A DNA stretch of 64,000 nt from Ostrinia nubilalis (GCF_963855985.1 NC_087107.1:3968001-4032000); one strand, 5' to 3'. Counted from the stretch's first letter, positions 36,001 through 43,644 are shown. Translations and numbers: made by a program. Notes: generated from the letters alone by a model not told the origin.

Positions 36001-39000
36001 TCACAGATATCAGGTTGGTGGCCAAGCTGGGTACATACAGCACATCCTTTATGATCACATCACACTCTTTGCCATGTACAGAAGTTGTAACTTGTACTTC
36101 ACCACAACACATAACCTCAACTTTGTTGTTGTTGGCAACCATAATACTTGTAACTTGTGGATTTTCAGACACATTTCTCAACCAGTCTTTGTTGCATGTC
36201 ATATGAAAACTTGCCCCGGAGTCAATGTACCAATCTTGCTTACTAAATGAGCCATTCAAAAATACGGCACTAAATGCATTCATTTGTTTATTTTTCTGGA
36301 ATGCTTTGTTCTTGTATGGGCATTTATTCTTGAAGTGGCCAACATTTTTACAATTATAGCAAGTTATTGTCTTTCCATTGGTCGATTTCACACTTGAATT
36401 ACTTGACTCAGCTTGCGTATTTCTCATTGCTGAAATATTACTTTTGTTGTTGTACGAATGAGAGACGCCATATTTGTTACGCTGCACGTGTTTGGCGGCA
36501 AATGCTGTTTCTATGCAATTTTCACTTCCGGTACTGACTTCTAAATCCAATAATTTTGTTTTGATTGCATCTGCTGTTATATTAATTCCGGAGTGTTCAA
36601 TGGCCATTATCATCGGCGCATATTTCTCTGGTAAACCGGCCAAAAGCAATGAGCCCACCCACTCATCATTTATGTTGAACCCGGTTCCGCTAAGTTTTTG
36701 AGATGTTTCTATTATCTGAGTAACGTATGCAGTCATGTTATCACAGTTTTCGAGTCTTATTGAGATCAGGTTTCTGAGTAAACTTATTCTGCGAGTAAAA
36801 CCGGAGTCGTCAAACATATTCTTGAGTTTGTCCCATAATGCCTTGGTTGAGTTTACGCCTTTTATATGGACATATAATGACGGATCGATGGTCATAATCA
36901 ATTTTGCCTTTGTCTTCGCATCATTTGAAGCGTTGACGCCATCACAATCTTCCTGCTTGATGCTGTTTTCCAAGCCTTCTAGGAGGAGGTAATTTTCGGC
37001 GGCAAAAGCCCATTCGTCATAATTTTCTCGTCCGCGTAACTTGGGAACGTTTACTAACAAGTTCACAGCCATTCTTGTGCAACTCAATGTGAATTAAACT
37101 GGTAATTTTTACAAAAAAGTCGGGACTGGGCCCATAACCTAATAAAACGCATTGGTTGTTCAGCACAGACTACTATTTATTTGACAAACCCGTAGTTAGT
37201 ACACATTACACATACATACACTAGGTGGCAGCACTGTCAGACATTTTGTTATCTGTATTACAACAGTTTATTACCCTACGCGTGACCGCTGTGAGAGTTA
37301 TTTTACTTCCATCAATCATCATCAATAGATGTGGACATACATGAAAAATTTGAGATTTATTAATAGGGTATAAATTAGTGCCAAACTCTCCACTAATATT
37401 TTTATCGAAAAGCAAAATGTTAAGGTCAGTATGACGGGGCAGAAACTCGTTTTTATACGGCAAGTTTTCGCCTATTCCATACAATTATAAATTAACCGAC
37501 TGTGATGTAATTTTACCGTAGCTAATATAATTTACAACAAGTCTCATCCCCACGACAAGCTCAACTCCAGCACCCTGGGTATAGATGACAAGAGGACACC
37601 CATTTTCGTGGCAGAAAACCTGAGTCCCGAGAACAAGAACATCCATGCTGCGGCCAGACTGCGAGCCAAGGAATTAAATTATAAATTCATTTGGGTTCGC
37701 GGGGGGCGTATTTTTATGCGGAAGTCTGAGAGCTCGGAATCTATTTACATTCGTGACACTGATATGTTGAAGAAATTAACTTGACTTAACTTTTTTTTTT
37801 ATTGGTTTTGTTTTGTTTATGAATGTACTTGTCCTTACAACTGTATGAATGGCGTCGCTCAAAGTTTATTACCAAAATGTTCGCGGTATTCGTACTAAAA
37901 CGTTAGATATTTACATTCACTCATCTCTATCTGATTTTGATATCATAGTTTTAAGCGAAACATGGCTACGTAGTGATATATTGGACTCCGAACTTTTTAA
38001 CAATGATTTTTTTGTATACAGAAGGGATAGGGAGTCCAGCGGTTTTCATTGTAATAAGTCTGGAGGAGGTGTTTTGATTGCTGTGTCAAAAAAGTATAAT
38101 TCATATAGATTGTCTAAGTTTGAGAGTATGTGCGAGGATGTTTGGGTGGGTGTGGATGTATGTATTAATGGAAAGATCGTTACACTTAAGTTTTGCTGTG
38201 TATACCTACCGCCACCTATTCAAGAGAGTATACTTACCACCTTTATTAATAATACTTGTGCTGTTTTGGAAAATGAAGGACCCACAATTGTATTAGGTGA
38301 TTTTAACCTTGGCAACATATCATGGAAGGCAACTGATTCATCATCCTGCGTATCTTCTTTGATTGGCACTTCTAATGCTAATAGTAAATTGAATAACATT
38401 CTCCTAGACTTTATATCATTCACCAACTTCAAACAGTTCAATTGTGTTAGCAACCAGAATGATAAAATGTTGGACTTAGTGCTTTCTAGTGTTCCACTGA
38501 GCGAATTGAAACAATGTAATACTCCGCTTACAGGCATTGATTTGCATCATCCTCCATTACAATTTATACTTAATGGCGATATTGGGTCTTCTAATTCTTC
38601 TTGTTGTGATACAATCAACAGATATAATTTCTTTAAAGCCGACTATAATAGTATTGTTAACTGTCTTAGAGGTACAAATTGGCACGAGAGATTCCATAAC
38701 ATTGACAACATAAATGACATGGTAGACATATTTTACAGTACCCTACAAGATATCATTAAATCTCATGTGCCTATGTCCTGTTATCGTAGTCAAAGGTACC
38801 CTGTTTGGTTCAATCGAGATTTAAAACGACTGCTCAAGCAAAAAAATAAATATAGAATTCTTTATAATAAATACAAAAATCCTCTAGACAAAATTTCCTA
38901 TAATATATTTAAACAGAGAGCTGTACACGTTATAAAATCCTGCTACCACTCATATATTTCACTTATTGAAACCTCTATTAAATCCAACCCTAAAATATTT

Positions 39001-40893
39001 TGGTCATTCATAAAGCAAAAAAGAAAATTTATTAGTTCTTATCCTTCTAAGATGTTTTATAATAATTCTTCTGGCACTAGTAACGATGTAATATGTAATC
39101 TCTTCGCGTCTTGCTTTTCTTCAACTTTCAACAACAATAAATCGGATGCTAAGTCTAGCTTATGTATTAGTCATAATATAGCAGCTACTTTACATGATAT
39201 TTTCTTAACTGAAAACGATGTTGAAAGAGCTTTAAAGGTTCTGGACTGGAGAAAGGGCCCTGGTTCGGACGGAATCCCAGCTATTTTTGTGTTAAAATGT
39301 GCTGACGTTTTGGCATTACCTCTTACCTTAATTTACAACAAGAGCTTATCTACGGGTTTATTCCCCTCAGCTTGGAAAGAGGCTCTCGTCTTACCACTAT
39401 TTAAGGAGGGCAATAGATCTGATATAAGCAATTATAGGCCGATCTCAATCCTTCCTATTTTTGGGAAGGTCCTTGAGACGCTTGTATACCCTGTTATATA
39501 TTGGCATGTCAAATCGCATATTATACCCCAGCAACACGGATTCGTCGGTTCCCGCTCCACTGCTACCAACCTTGCTTGCTATGTAAGCGATCTAGTTGCC
39601 GCTGTCGACTCCCGCGCCTGTGCTGATGTGATCTACACAGATTTCAGCAAGGCATTTGATAAGGTTGACCACAGCATCCTCATTTCAAAGCTATCGTCAC
39701 AATTTGGCTTCCATGGCAAATTCCTCCAATGGTGTCAGTCATATCTGACAGATCGTAAATCTAGAGTTGTTATCAATGGGGAATCTTCTGATGCCTTTGA
39801 CGTTTCTTCGGGTGTACCGCAAGGATCTCATTTGGGACCTCTCTTCTTTAATTTATTTGTTAATGACGTAGCACAATGTTTCAGATATAGCACTTTTTAT
39901 TTATATGCGGATGATTTAAAAATTGTTAGGCGTGTAGATGATGTTTCGGATTGTATGCGTTTACAGGAGGATATTGATCGCTTTGATGTCTGGTGCAATA
40001 GTAATCTTATGGTTTTAAATATTAAAAAATGCAATTTTATTCGTTTCTCTAAAAAGAAAGTTCCATCTAACTACATATATAAAATTCATAACGAACCCAT
40101 AAATGAAGTTACAGAAATTCGCGATCTTGGTGTTTATTTCGATAAAAAATTAAGTTTTAACATTCACATAGACAAACTAGTAAATAAATGTTTTAAAATG
40201 CTTGGATTTGTTATTAGAAATACCAAAACTTTTAATAATTCATTTAGTAAAATTCTTATTTTTAACGCTTTAATACGATCTTCTCTGGAATACTGTAGTG
40301 TTATATGGTCCCCTCGATACGAGGTACATATCAAGCGCATTGAATCTATTCAAAAAAGATTTCTCTGGCACCTATCCTTTCAACATAACTTGGCTAAAAA
40401 ACTGCCTTCTTATATGGATCGTCTGTCACACTTCAAAATTCAAAATCTTCATAAAAGAAGACAGTTGCTGGATCTGTACTTCTTACACAAAATTATTCAT
40501 GCCTCCTTTGACTGTTCCTTTCTCTTGGAACAAATTAACTTTACAATTACGCGTAAGCATGTTAGAAGCACGAGATTTATAAAACCTTTTTCTCCTAAGC
40601 CTTACAGGAGTAATCTAGGACACTACTCACCTATGGACAGACTTCAGGATCAATTCGGAGTATTAGCTAAGTGTAGTGATTTGAATATATACACAAAGTT
40701 TAGTACTTTCAAAACTTGTGTTAATGATGTTCTAAATAATCATAGTTGTGGGTCCTCATTTTCGTAAAATGTTCGTTATATTTCGCTATCTACATTCATA
40801 GCTGTGCATATTATCATCTTTGCTGGTGTTTATGCTTTCTTTTCTGGGTTTTCTGGTTTACTTTCTGGTTTTTACATTTCAGTCAGCGGTCTG

Positions 40894-40940
<47 letters not shown>

Positions 40941-43052
40941 AGAATTACAAACAAAATTTGTTTTGACAGCATTCAGGAAACCACTAAGGTTTGTGTTGAT
41001 GCTGTTGCAGTTCTACATCGATACTTATGGTTACAATAATAATTACAATTAATTTACAATATTTTATGACTTTAATTAATCATCCCGAATCTAAACAATA
41101 CCCGATATGTTGACATCTCATTTATTTCATATTCAGAAGCAAATGCGTTTTAATTTTATGTTTGATATTAATTGGCGTTATATTATTTTTAAGTTCCGAG
41201 GGTAACTCGTTAAATAATCGCGGTAACAAATACGTCGCTGTGCGCTTGCCGTAGGTATTGTTTGCTCGGCGTGTGCACAGCCGGCCCGCAGCGACCGCCC
41301 GAGTGAATACAGGGTGAACGCGTTGTTCTCGTAGCATTTCTTCGAAGAAATATTGTTTAAGAAAAACGTTTTTAAATTGTGAATGAATGGGTAAGATTTT
41401 GCAATGTTGAAATAAGCTAATATCGTCATCTAGAAATTGGTTTTTAATTTTAACAGAAACTAAATTTTTTAAAATTTTTACTTGAAGCTTATATATTTTT
41501 TCGAGGTATGATTTGTACGTACGACCATAGCTACATAGTCCATATTGAATATATGAATCAGCCATTGCGTGATACAGCATTAATTTAGTTTTGAATGGTA
41601 TGCGCTTTTTTAAAATTATTATATTGGCCAAAAATTGTCTTAATTTATTACAAATGTGTTGAACATGATTGGACCAGTTGAAAGTATCATCAATTATTAA
41701 CCCTAGGTATCTTATGCTATTTACTACCTCTAGCGGAGGGCAGCTGCACACTAATGTATGCAGGCAGTTGTGGTTATGAGCTACTATGGGATTGGGCGGT
41801 AATCTCAAACTGCATTTAAATATTGTATTCTACCTACAGTCACTATTATCTAAGACATGCAGTTGATATGCTGGATTCCTGGCTTGAATTAAATTCTATC
41901 CACATTCAATTATTTTTTTTTTGTTTTTTAGATTTTAGTCGATACTACGCTTCCACGCAATCTATGCACATGTCGTGGCAGCTTTTAATTAAGGCTACAC
42001 TATAAACACGTATTGTTTTCTATGTTTTTTTTCCTGTTCATTGTGTATGTCTTGTTAGCTGTCCTTAAATAAATAAATAAATAAATAACAAAACCATTTT
42101 TTAAGTATCGGGAAAACAATAAGTCACATACTAGTCTGCGTGATACGTCACAAAGCCTATTATTGATTTGCAGGGAAATAAAATGTTCCTGGATTAGAGA
42201 TATCAAAAATTATATGGATACTGGTTACATATGCATATAACGTTCTGGATTGATGGACACAATTAATATCATCTGAGTTTACTTACCATCAAATTGTTGT
42301 TACAGAGAAAACTCAGATCCGTTCAAAAATCGGCCGAACCCAACTCGTTGCCGCCTCAACCGTCTCTCGACGAGAAACAGGACGACGAGCCGGCTCGACG
42401 GCACTCGCAACCCACTTCCCAACCGGTTGCCCAGCCGGTACCACAACCGGTAGCACAACCGGTACCACAGACCTCCTCACAACCGGACCCGGCACCGGAA
42501 CCAGAACCGGTGACGCCGTCGACGAGTGACGCATTCCAAAACGAATCTCCGAACCAAGACCCGACATTCGAAGCCGAATTCGAAGACAATTTCGACTTTA
42601 CGAAGTTCGACGAAAAATCGACTCCCACGCAAACCGATTCGGCCTTCACTGTCCCTCTACCAGATGTCAAAGAAAAAGAAGAAACGGAAGTGAAAGAAAA
42701 ACCCAAATTCACGGAAAAAGAATTAAGAGTGCTCAGACTCGAGTTAGAAAACGCCGAATATTTGCAACTCAAATCATTATTACAAGCTAAAATAAATTCT
42801 GAGCAGTTCGAAATCGTAAAGCTGAGAAGCCACGTCGCGTTAAAGAACAAGCAAGAAAGCCAACATAGCAATAAAGAAAACAAAGAAAACAATATGCCAG
42901 AGGAATTAGAGCTAAAACAAAGACTGATGAAGGAAAACGCGTTGTTGGAACAGAAAAGACTGAACCTTATCAACCAGATCTTTCAGGAGAGAGTCGCGTG
43001 TATACAGTTGAAAATTGAGCTAGCTATGAAAGAAATACTCTCAAAATCATAA
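15080..43052 (+). CDS. RALBP1: RalA-binding protein 1 (RalBP1/Rlip), complete gene
   Basis: This is a Ral GTPase effector with a RhoGAP domain for Rac/Cdc42, acting in endocytosis and exocyst-linked traffic. Coding exons are 15080-15164, 15562-15697, 18303-18519, 24601-24841, 28339-28448, 30070-30221, 31021-31201, 31845-31969, 32681-32864 and 42306-43052; all are GT-AG with matching phases, 2178 nt, 725 aa. The start MDFESPDVEKDFPGLY is typical. A Lys/Glu-rich region spans about residues 30-215 with VKEKDKEK repeats. The RhoGAP domain (about 227-405) starts with PIFGVPLLQSVERS; the arginine finger is in NQIYRTEP (about R274). The Ral-binding helical pair (about 425-490) includes ELRKQESLLNQIHAEMHAG and LWEGQRLVTQLKRKLR. 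The C-terminus has Gln/Pro repeats then coiled coil ending MKEILSKS. Intron 9 (9.4 kb) is nearly all retrotransposons. Exon 7 has two decayed copies downstream. Confidence 0.92.
15818..17525. mobile_element. Giant mariner foldback: ~780 bp arms around a 139 bp spacer
   Basis: The left arm (15818-16599) and right arm (16739-17525) are near-identical reverse complements, seen from 'acagggtgtttggcgcatcg' at the outer edge to 'ggcgttttctattcgt' at the inner edge, with only scattered substitutions and small indels. ACAGGGTG-type ends next to TA suit Tc1/mariner. The spacer and inner right arm keep the 3' end of a mariner-like transposase. It lies in RalBP1 intron 2, inside a hAT MITE. Confidence 0.85.
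16599..16781 (+). pseudogene. Mariner-like transposase C-terminal remnant
   Basis: The frame reads WIGRDGPIPLYMPARSPDLT then PLDFYVWERAKELVY and stops at 16779-16781. The SPDLTPLDF block is the conserved region carrying the third catalytic Asp of mariner-type transposases. Only about 60 codons of the C-terminus remain, and the part after VQTIEELQQ lies in the palindrome arm, so a mirror copy of that end exists on the minus strand in the left arm. Cannot encode an active enzyme. Confidence 0.75.
18870..19180 (+). pseudogene. Decayed mariner-like transposase
   Basis: One plus frame reads LQQDGAPPHNKDV near 18958-18996 and continues QWIGRVVQ, matching the conserved QQDGAPPH catalytic Asp block and the RWIGRGGP block of mariner transposases. 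Frameshifts and stops break it soon after (around 19045-19080). It sits in RalBP1 intron 3. Long decayed compared with the foldback copy at 15818-17525. Confidence 0.7.
19783..20550. repeat. Two common lepidopteran-type interspersed repeats
   Basis: At 19798-19965 there is a block with 'ataactcaagaacggctgaacc' split by 'aggtagtttagagccagg' and ending 'gggtcagctagtg'. At 20310-20550 is a block with 'actagctatgcccgcgacttcg' at one end and 'tataatattagtatagat' at the other. I recall both phrases as high-copy repeats of moths and butterflies, possibly Helitron-derived (CTAG ends). A third similar block is at 44648-44890. Family not verified. Confidence 0.45.
21055..21145 (-). repeat. tRNA-like SINE head
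   Basis: On the minus strand the sequence ends with GCGGGTTCGAACCCCGCC, a strong tRNA T-arm/B-box, preceded about 40 bases earlier by a weak A-box-like stretch (actataacttaacggaggtg). A tRNA cloverleaf does not close convincingly at the acceptor stem, so I call it a tRNA-derived SINE fragment rather than a functional tRNA. Confidence 0.45.
22235..22631. mobile_element. hAT-type MITE copy 2 (CAGGGTTCGA ends), uninterrupted
   Basis: Ends CAGGGTTCGA and TCGAACCCTG are flanked by ACAAAAAT on both sides (22227-22234 and 22632-22639), an 8 bp target duplication. The 397 bp body is the reverse complement of the hAT MITE at 15742-17947 without the nested palindrome, so it shows the empty-site structure of that family. 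It lies in RalBP1 intron 3. Confidence 0.85.
22640..24600. other. RalBP1 intron 3 remainder, nothing recognised
   Basis: AT-rich intron sequence up to the exon 4 acceptor. Open frames at 22833-23060, 23261-23497 and 24085-24318 have no motif, splice context or codon bias that would support a gene. Confidence 0.4.
24906..25490. mobile_element. Mariner-type MITE (CAGTCAGCGTCAAATAG ends) with nested element
   Basis: The left end reads 'tacagtcagcgtcaaatagt' followed by 'tcgtgacaccc'; the right end 'ggacgtcacgaactatttga' then 'cgctgac' is its inverted repeat. Two shorter copies are at 49567-49701 and 52547-52700; the latter is bounded by TA on both sides, which suits Tc1/mariner. This copy is longer because family A (25100-25271) inserted into it. 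Confidence 0.75.
25100..25271 (+). mobile_element. Family A short DNA element, copy 2, nested
   Basis: Reverse complement of the element at 1932-2107, with the same end sequences (atagttcc.aaatactgaac at left, gacagttcagcgtgggtcat at right) and the same internal 'tttttgccatgttggaaacc' block. It interrupts the CAGTCAGCG-ended element at 24906-25490. Confidence 0.65.
25491..28338. other. RalBP1 intron 4 remainder with a (ATC)n-headed repeat
   Basis: Mostly featureless AT-rich intron. At about 27437-27715 a repeat begins with six ATC/CAT units, continues 'acagccctttacagtccact' and 'ctcttacgacacccgtggga', and ends in a run of eight G. It looks like the 3' region of an RTE-like or SINE element in minus orientation. 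No exon was found here, and none is needed, since exons 4 and 5 join in frame as GG-V. Confidence 0.45.
28630..29036. mobile_element. Two adjacent GTTGCACCATCTTAC-type MITEs
   Basis: The block 'ttgcaccatcttactttaac' at 28631 pairs with 'gttggtgcaactc' near 28890. A second unit runs from 'gagttgcaccacctaacttt' near 28921 to 'gttaaagtaagatggtgcga' near 29005-29030. Both belong to a family with TTGCACCA ends. The first is interrupted by a PIF-like MITE at 28705-28879. Confidence 0.6.
28705..28879. mobile_element. PIF/Harbinger-like MITE nested in another MITE
   Basis: Ends GAGTAGGCGCACACCGTTGA and its exact reverse complement TCAACGGTGTGCGCCTACTC, with TAA on both sides, the TWA target site of PIF/Harbinger. 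The arms continue imperfectly (ttggccgatagtt against aactatcgtccgac). A small diverged relative is at about 52458-52525. Confidence 0.75.
30447..30620. mobile_element. PIF/Harbinger-like palindromic MITE
   Basis: Ends GGGCTATATTTCACCGGG and its complement, with TTA on both sides (30444-30446 and 30621-30623). The inner arms (tgcaaccagtcgccggctacc against ggtagcggcgactggttgcg) are also inverted repeats, so nearly the whole 174 bp can fold. It lies in RalBP1 intron 6. Confidence 0.8.
31232..31402 (+). pseudogene. Decayed second copy of RalBP1 exon 7
   Basis: Starting 30 bp after the real exon 7 donor, this copy keeps an acceptor-like 'gattcccag', most of the exon and a better donor (GTAAGT) than the real one (GTGAGT). 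A ~10 bp net deletion near 31250 shifts the frame, and in the phase set by exon 6 it meets a TAG after about 18 codons. The 3' part (RETTMMSLVGKLPPCNY and on) is almost unchanged. Confidence 0.85.
31426..31511 (+). pseudogene. Truncated third copy of RalBP1 exon 7
   Basis: After the second copy, the sequence repeats 'aattccaatgaa', then a shortened version of the exon with the 'ccatagcggatccccaaaga' and 'ctaccatgatgtcgctagtt' blocks, and breaks off after 'ttggga'. It carries neither a donor nor an intact frame. Confidence 0.75.
32369..32640 (+). repeat. tRNA-headed SINE in RalBP1 intron 8
   Basis: The head contains an A-box-like TGGTGTAGTGG and a B-box GGTTCGATTCC in a tRNA-like arrangement. 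The body contains 'ttgtctagtacccatagtac' and 'gcttagtttgggactag' and ends 'ccaaggatatttattattat'. The ATT repeat tail and the position just ahead of the exon 9 acceptor are clear. This is a pol III-type SINE, not a functional tRNA. Confidence 0.75.
32965..33090 (-). repeat. Copia 3' LTR (126 bp)
   Basis: Direct repeat of 37140-37265, identical as far as I can read it by eye. On the forward strand it runs from TAATAAAACG to TATTACAACA. A TTTATT/AATAAA-type motif inside may serve as its polyadenylation signal. Confidence 0.9.
33125..37072 (-). CDS. Copia-type Gag-Pol polyprotein
   Basis: An uninterrupted frame of 1315 codons starting at ATG 37072 (the frame is open a little further upstream but without an earlier ATG). 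Domains in order are a Gag capsid-like region (about 1-230), a CCHC zinc knuckle CYNCKNVGHFKNKCP (about 240), an aspartic protease with DSGASFHMT (about 285), integrase with H-H-C-C (HRRMAH, CKVCC) and a DDE core (HADICGPM, FRTDNGKEF, EQNGLAERLN), reverse transcriptase with YVDDFFVF, and RNase H ending with SSTEAEYMA. This protease-integrase-RT order defines Ty1/copia. No stop or frameshift is present. Confidence 0.93.
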   Translation of the reverse strand: MAVNLLVNVPKLRGRENYDEWAFAAENYLLLEGLENSIKQEDCDGVNASNDAKTKAKLIMTIDPSLYVHIKGVNSTKALWDKLKNMFDDSGFTRRISLLRNLISIRLENCDNMTAYVTQIIETSQKLSGTGFNINDEWVGSLLLAGLPEKYAPMIMAIEHSGINITADAIKTKLLDLEVSTGSENCIETAFAAKHVQRNKYGVSHSYNNKSNISAMRNTQAESSNSSVKSTNGKTITCYNCKNVGHFKNKCPYKNKAFQKNKQMNAFSAVFLNGSFSKQDWYIDSGASFHMTCNKDWLRNVSENPQVTSIMVANNNKVEVMCCGEVQVTTSVHGKECDVIIKDVLYVPSLATNLISVSQMINNGSKPSFKSDECRVYNQNNMLIATASLENGIYKLNLSENTSSCPAVAAVVDNRTWHRRMAHINSRALNLMKNGAVEGINFPDESNINMTSCKVCCEGKATRLPFTHVGTRSSDVLEVIHADICGPMETKSIGGSRYFLTLVDDYSRMLFIYFLKSKDEALNCFKEFKSMVENQKNKTIQVFRTDNGKEFCNSAFDSFLKSCGIIHQRTNPYTPEQNGLAERLNRTIIEKARCLLFDANLTKRFWAEASHTAVYLRNRSICAGLNSKTPYEMWTGQKPNLEHVRIFGSKVMVHTPKEKRLKWDRKATEYILIGYQDNVKGYRVYNPSNGTITTSRNVIIMENKDDDHCSNSQMLVENSEEILQNVVSEGNCEQNTSDEEMDKSLEYHDVDTTVPTAEEPEPKIQPPPPVTQEESGRGKRIRRPPKKYGFLNMTVANENEMDEGFLTFTEAMSGSEQESWKKAIAEELRSFEENSAWELVSVPENGTLVKCKWVFKKKSDVDNKVRYRARLVAKGYSQVPGVDYEETFSPVVRHSTLRLLFALSVKLGLNVSHLDVTTAFLNGELKENIFMELPEGFNNAKDCNCDNKVLLLKKAIYGLKQSSRAWYQKVDTCLNDLGFKRSELEPCLYTKMCNDVKLIIALYVDDFFVFSNNSTETSKLVEILSQKFKLKDLGEIKNCLGMRVTIDKELNVIKLDQEQYIEKLLTKFNMSNCKMSDTPIEVKINLEKAEVCDKQLPYQRLIGSLMYLAVLTRPDIGYAVSFLSQYNNCYDNCHWTHAKRILKYLKKTKSYCIQYVNDESELHGFVDADWASNSLDRKSFTGYCFLMCGSVISWQTKKQSTVALSSTEAEYMAISEASREAIYLRNLFIEITGVSCTLNLFNDSQSAQKLLKNQMLYKRSKHIDVRHHFVKDLITSNIIKVNYLDSGKMPADVLTKSLPSVKHYFLLEKLGLCLL
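37140..37265 (-). repeat. Copia 5' LTR (126 bp)
   Basis: Promoter LTR for the minus-strand element. Followed on the minus strand immediately by the primer-binding site GGTTATGGGCCCAG at 37126-37139. Confidence 0.9.
37500..37782 (+). pseudogene. Non-LTR element ORF1 C-terminal part
   Basis: One plus frame reads NKSHPHDKLNSSTLGIDDK, then TPIFVAENLSPENKNIHAAA, then FIWVRGGRIFMRKSE and stops at 37780-37782. This is the C-terminal domain found in ORF1 of many insect CR1/Jockey-group elements. Its 5' part is missing, so the element is 5' truncated, with ORF2 following after 66 bp. Confidence 0.65.
37849..40767 (+). CDS. CR1/Jockey-group non-LTR ORF2 (endonuclease-reverse transcriptase)
   Basis: An uninterrupted 972-codon frame starting MASLKVYYQNVRGIRTK. 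Endonuclease landmarks are SETWL, VYLPPP, and GDFNLGNISW (residues 1-240). Reverse transcriptase landmarks are PGSDGIPAIF, NYRPISILPIFGK, TDFSKAFDKVDH, GVPQGSHLGPLFF and the catalytic YADDLK (about 480-720). It ends with a Cys/His-poor, basic C-terminus. It is in the same orientation as RalBP1 intron 9. The open frame suggests a fairly recent insertion even though the element is 5' truncated. Confidence 0.9.
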   Translation: MASLKVYYQNVRGIRTKTLDIYIHSSLSDFDIIVLSETWLRSDILDSELFNNDFFVYRRDRESSGFHCNKSGGGVLIAVSKKYNSYRLSKFESMCEDVWVGVDVCINGKIVTLKFCCVYLPPPIQESILTTFINNTCAVLENEGPTIVLGDFNLGNISWKATDSSSCVSSLIGTSNANSKLNNILLDFISFTNFKQFNCVSNQNDKMLDLVLSSVPLSELKQCNTPLTGIDLHHPPLQFILNGDIGSSNSSCCDTINRYNFFKADYNSIVNCLRGTNWHERFHNIDNINDMVDIFYSTLQDIIKSHVPMSCYRSQRYPVWFNRDLKRLLKQKNKYRILYNKYKNPLDKISYNIFKQRAVHVIKSCYHSYISLIETSIKSNPKIFWSFIKQKRKFISSYPSKMFYNNSSGTSNDVICNLFASCFSSTFNNNKSDAKSSLCISHNIAATLHDIFLTENDVERALKVLDWRKGPGSDGIPAIFVLKCADVLALPLTLIYNKSLSTGLFPSAWKEALVLPLFKEGNRSDISNYRPISILPIFGKVLETLVYPVIYWHVKSHIIPQQHGFVGSRSTATNLACYVSDLVAAVDSRACADVIYTDFSKAFDKVDHSILISKLSSQFGFHGKFLQWCQSYLTDRKSRVVINGESSDAFDVSSGVPQGSHLGPLFFNLFVNDVAQCFRYSTFYLYADDLKIVRRVDDVSDCMRLQEDIDRFDVWCNSNLMVLNIKKCNFIRFSKKKVPSNYIYKIHNEPINEVTEIRDLGVYFDKKLSFNIHIDKLVNKCFKMLGFVIRNTKTFNNSFSKILIFNALIRSSLEYCSVIWSPRYEVHIKRIESIQKRFLWHLSFQHNLAKKLPSYMDRLSHFKIQNLHKRRQLLDLYFLHKIIHASFDCSFLLEQINFTITRKHVRSTRFIKPFSPKPYRSNLGHYSPMDRLQDQFGVLAKCSDLNIYTKFSTFKTCVNDVLNNHSCGSSFS
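40897..41825 (-). mobile_element. 3' end of a second CR1-like element with A40 tail, inserted in the first
   Basis: A run of 40 T at 40897-40936 is the poly(A) tail of a minus-strand element. Upstream of it on that strand is a 3'UTR and a frame at 41808-41122 of about 228 codons with SIRYLGLIIDDTFNW, SYIQYGLCSYGR and LFNELPSELKN, the C-terminal region of a non-LTR reverse transcriptase. The endonuclease and RT core are missing. It appears to split the plus-strand element, whose 3' end resumes at about 41826. Confidence 0.75.
41122..41808 (-). pseudogene. Truncated non-LTR reverse transcriptase C-terminus
   Basis: About 228 codons after a 5' truncation, unbroken, covering the thumb and C-terminal region downstream of the YADD motif. 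It belongs to the minus-strand element with the A40 tail and differs clearly in sequence from the C-terminus of the plus-strand ORF2 beside it, so two families met here. Confidence 0.75.
41826..42092 (+). mobile_element. Probable 3' end of the plus-strand CR1-like element
   Basis: Non-coding sequence ending in a TAAA repeat (ttaaataaataaataaataa at 42066-42086), typical of CR1/Jockey-group 3' ends. I infer that it belongs to the plus-strand element whose ORF2 ends at 40767, separated from it by the minus-strand insertion. No direct homology proves this. Confidence 0.45.
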
Positions 43053-43189
43053 ATCGTTGTGAAACAGTGAACGAATTTAGCATAGAAGTTTCTAAGTAAA
43101 ATGTTCTTATAGTCTCGTCAGTTAAACATGATTAATGATTATCCCTTAAAATCAACTAAAACAGAAGATAGATCTGAAACTATTTCCTG

Positions 43190-43435
43190 ATGAATGAATG
43201 GTATTGCCAACAGATACTTCCCAGTACTGTGGAACTGTGGAATGGACTGTCGTCTGCGGTGTTTCCGGACGGATACGACCTGCAAGCTTTCAAGAGGAGA
43301 GCGTATCTTCACCTTCAAGGCCGGCAACGCACCTGTAACGCCCCTGGGTCTGCGGGTGTCTACGGGCGACGGTAATCACTTACCATCAGGTGATCCGTCT
43401 GCTCGTTTGCCTCCCTGTCACATAAAAAAAAAGTC
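43190..43435 (+). mobile_element. Non-LTR retrotransposon 3' remnant in RalBP1 3'UTR
   Basis: Plus frames read LWNGLSSAVFPDGYDLQAFK, the conserved end of many lepidopteran non-LTR reverse transcriptases, then 'ggtaatcacttaccatcagg' and 'tccgtctgctcgtttgcctc', ending in an A8-9 run at 43424-43433. It lies between the RalBP1 stop and its polyadenylation signal, so it has become part of the mature 3'UTR if that signal is used. Confidence 0.7.
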
Positions 43436-43644
43436 ACCTAAGTAATTTGCGCAACTTTAGTATTTTCTTTATAAATCTGATACGAAATCGTTAATCCAAA
43501 TATGTTTCTATGCTTTTTTCGCTTACTATAATGTATTTATAAAATTGTTGACATTATTTATTACTTGTTTCGTGATCATTCTCTAGTATTTAAGTATTTT
43601 AAAAATATGTTAATCGTTCGTGTATGCATTTGAATTATCATCAC

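Larger units (their letters stand above)
32965..37265 (-). mobile_element. Complete Ty1/copia LTR retrotransposon, antisense in RalBP1 intron 9
   Basis: The element is 4301 bp with two 126 bp LTRs (32965-33090 and 37140-37265) that I read as identical, and a 5 bp target duplication GTTTA (32960-32964, 37266-37270). On the minus strand each LTR begins TGTTGTAATAC. Next to the 5' LTR is GGTTATGGGCCCAG (37126-37139), the initiator-tRNA-Met type primer site known from copia. A purine tract (AGAGGGGA) precedes the 3' LTR. One uninterrupted gag-pol frame lies between. All parts look intact, so the insertion is young. Confidence 0.93.

Noticed and set aside
42313..42973. Two long minus-strand open frames
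   Set aside because: Shadows of the last RalBP1 exon, whose frame, splice phase and family match are clear.
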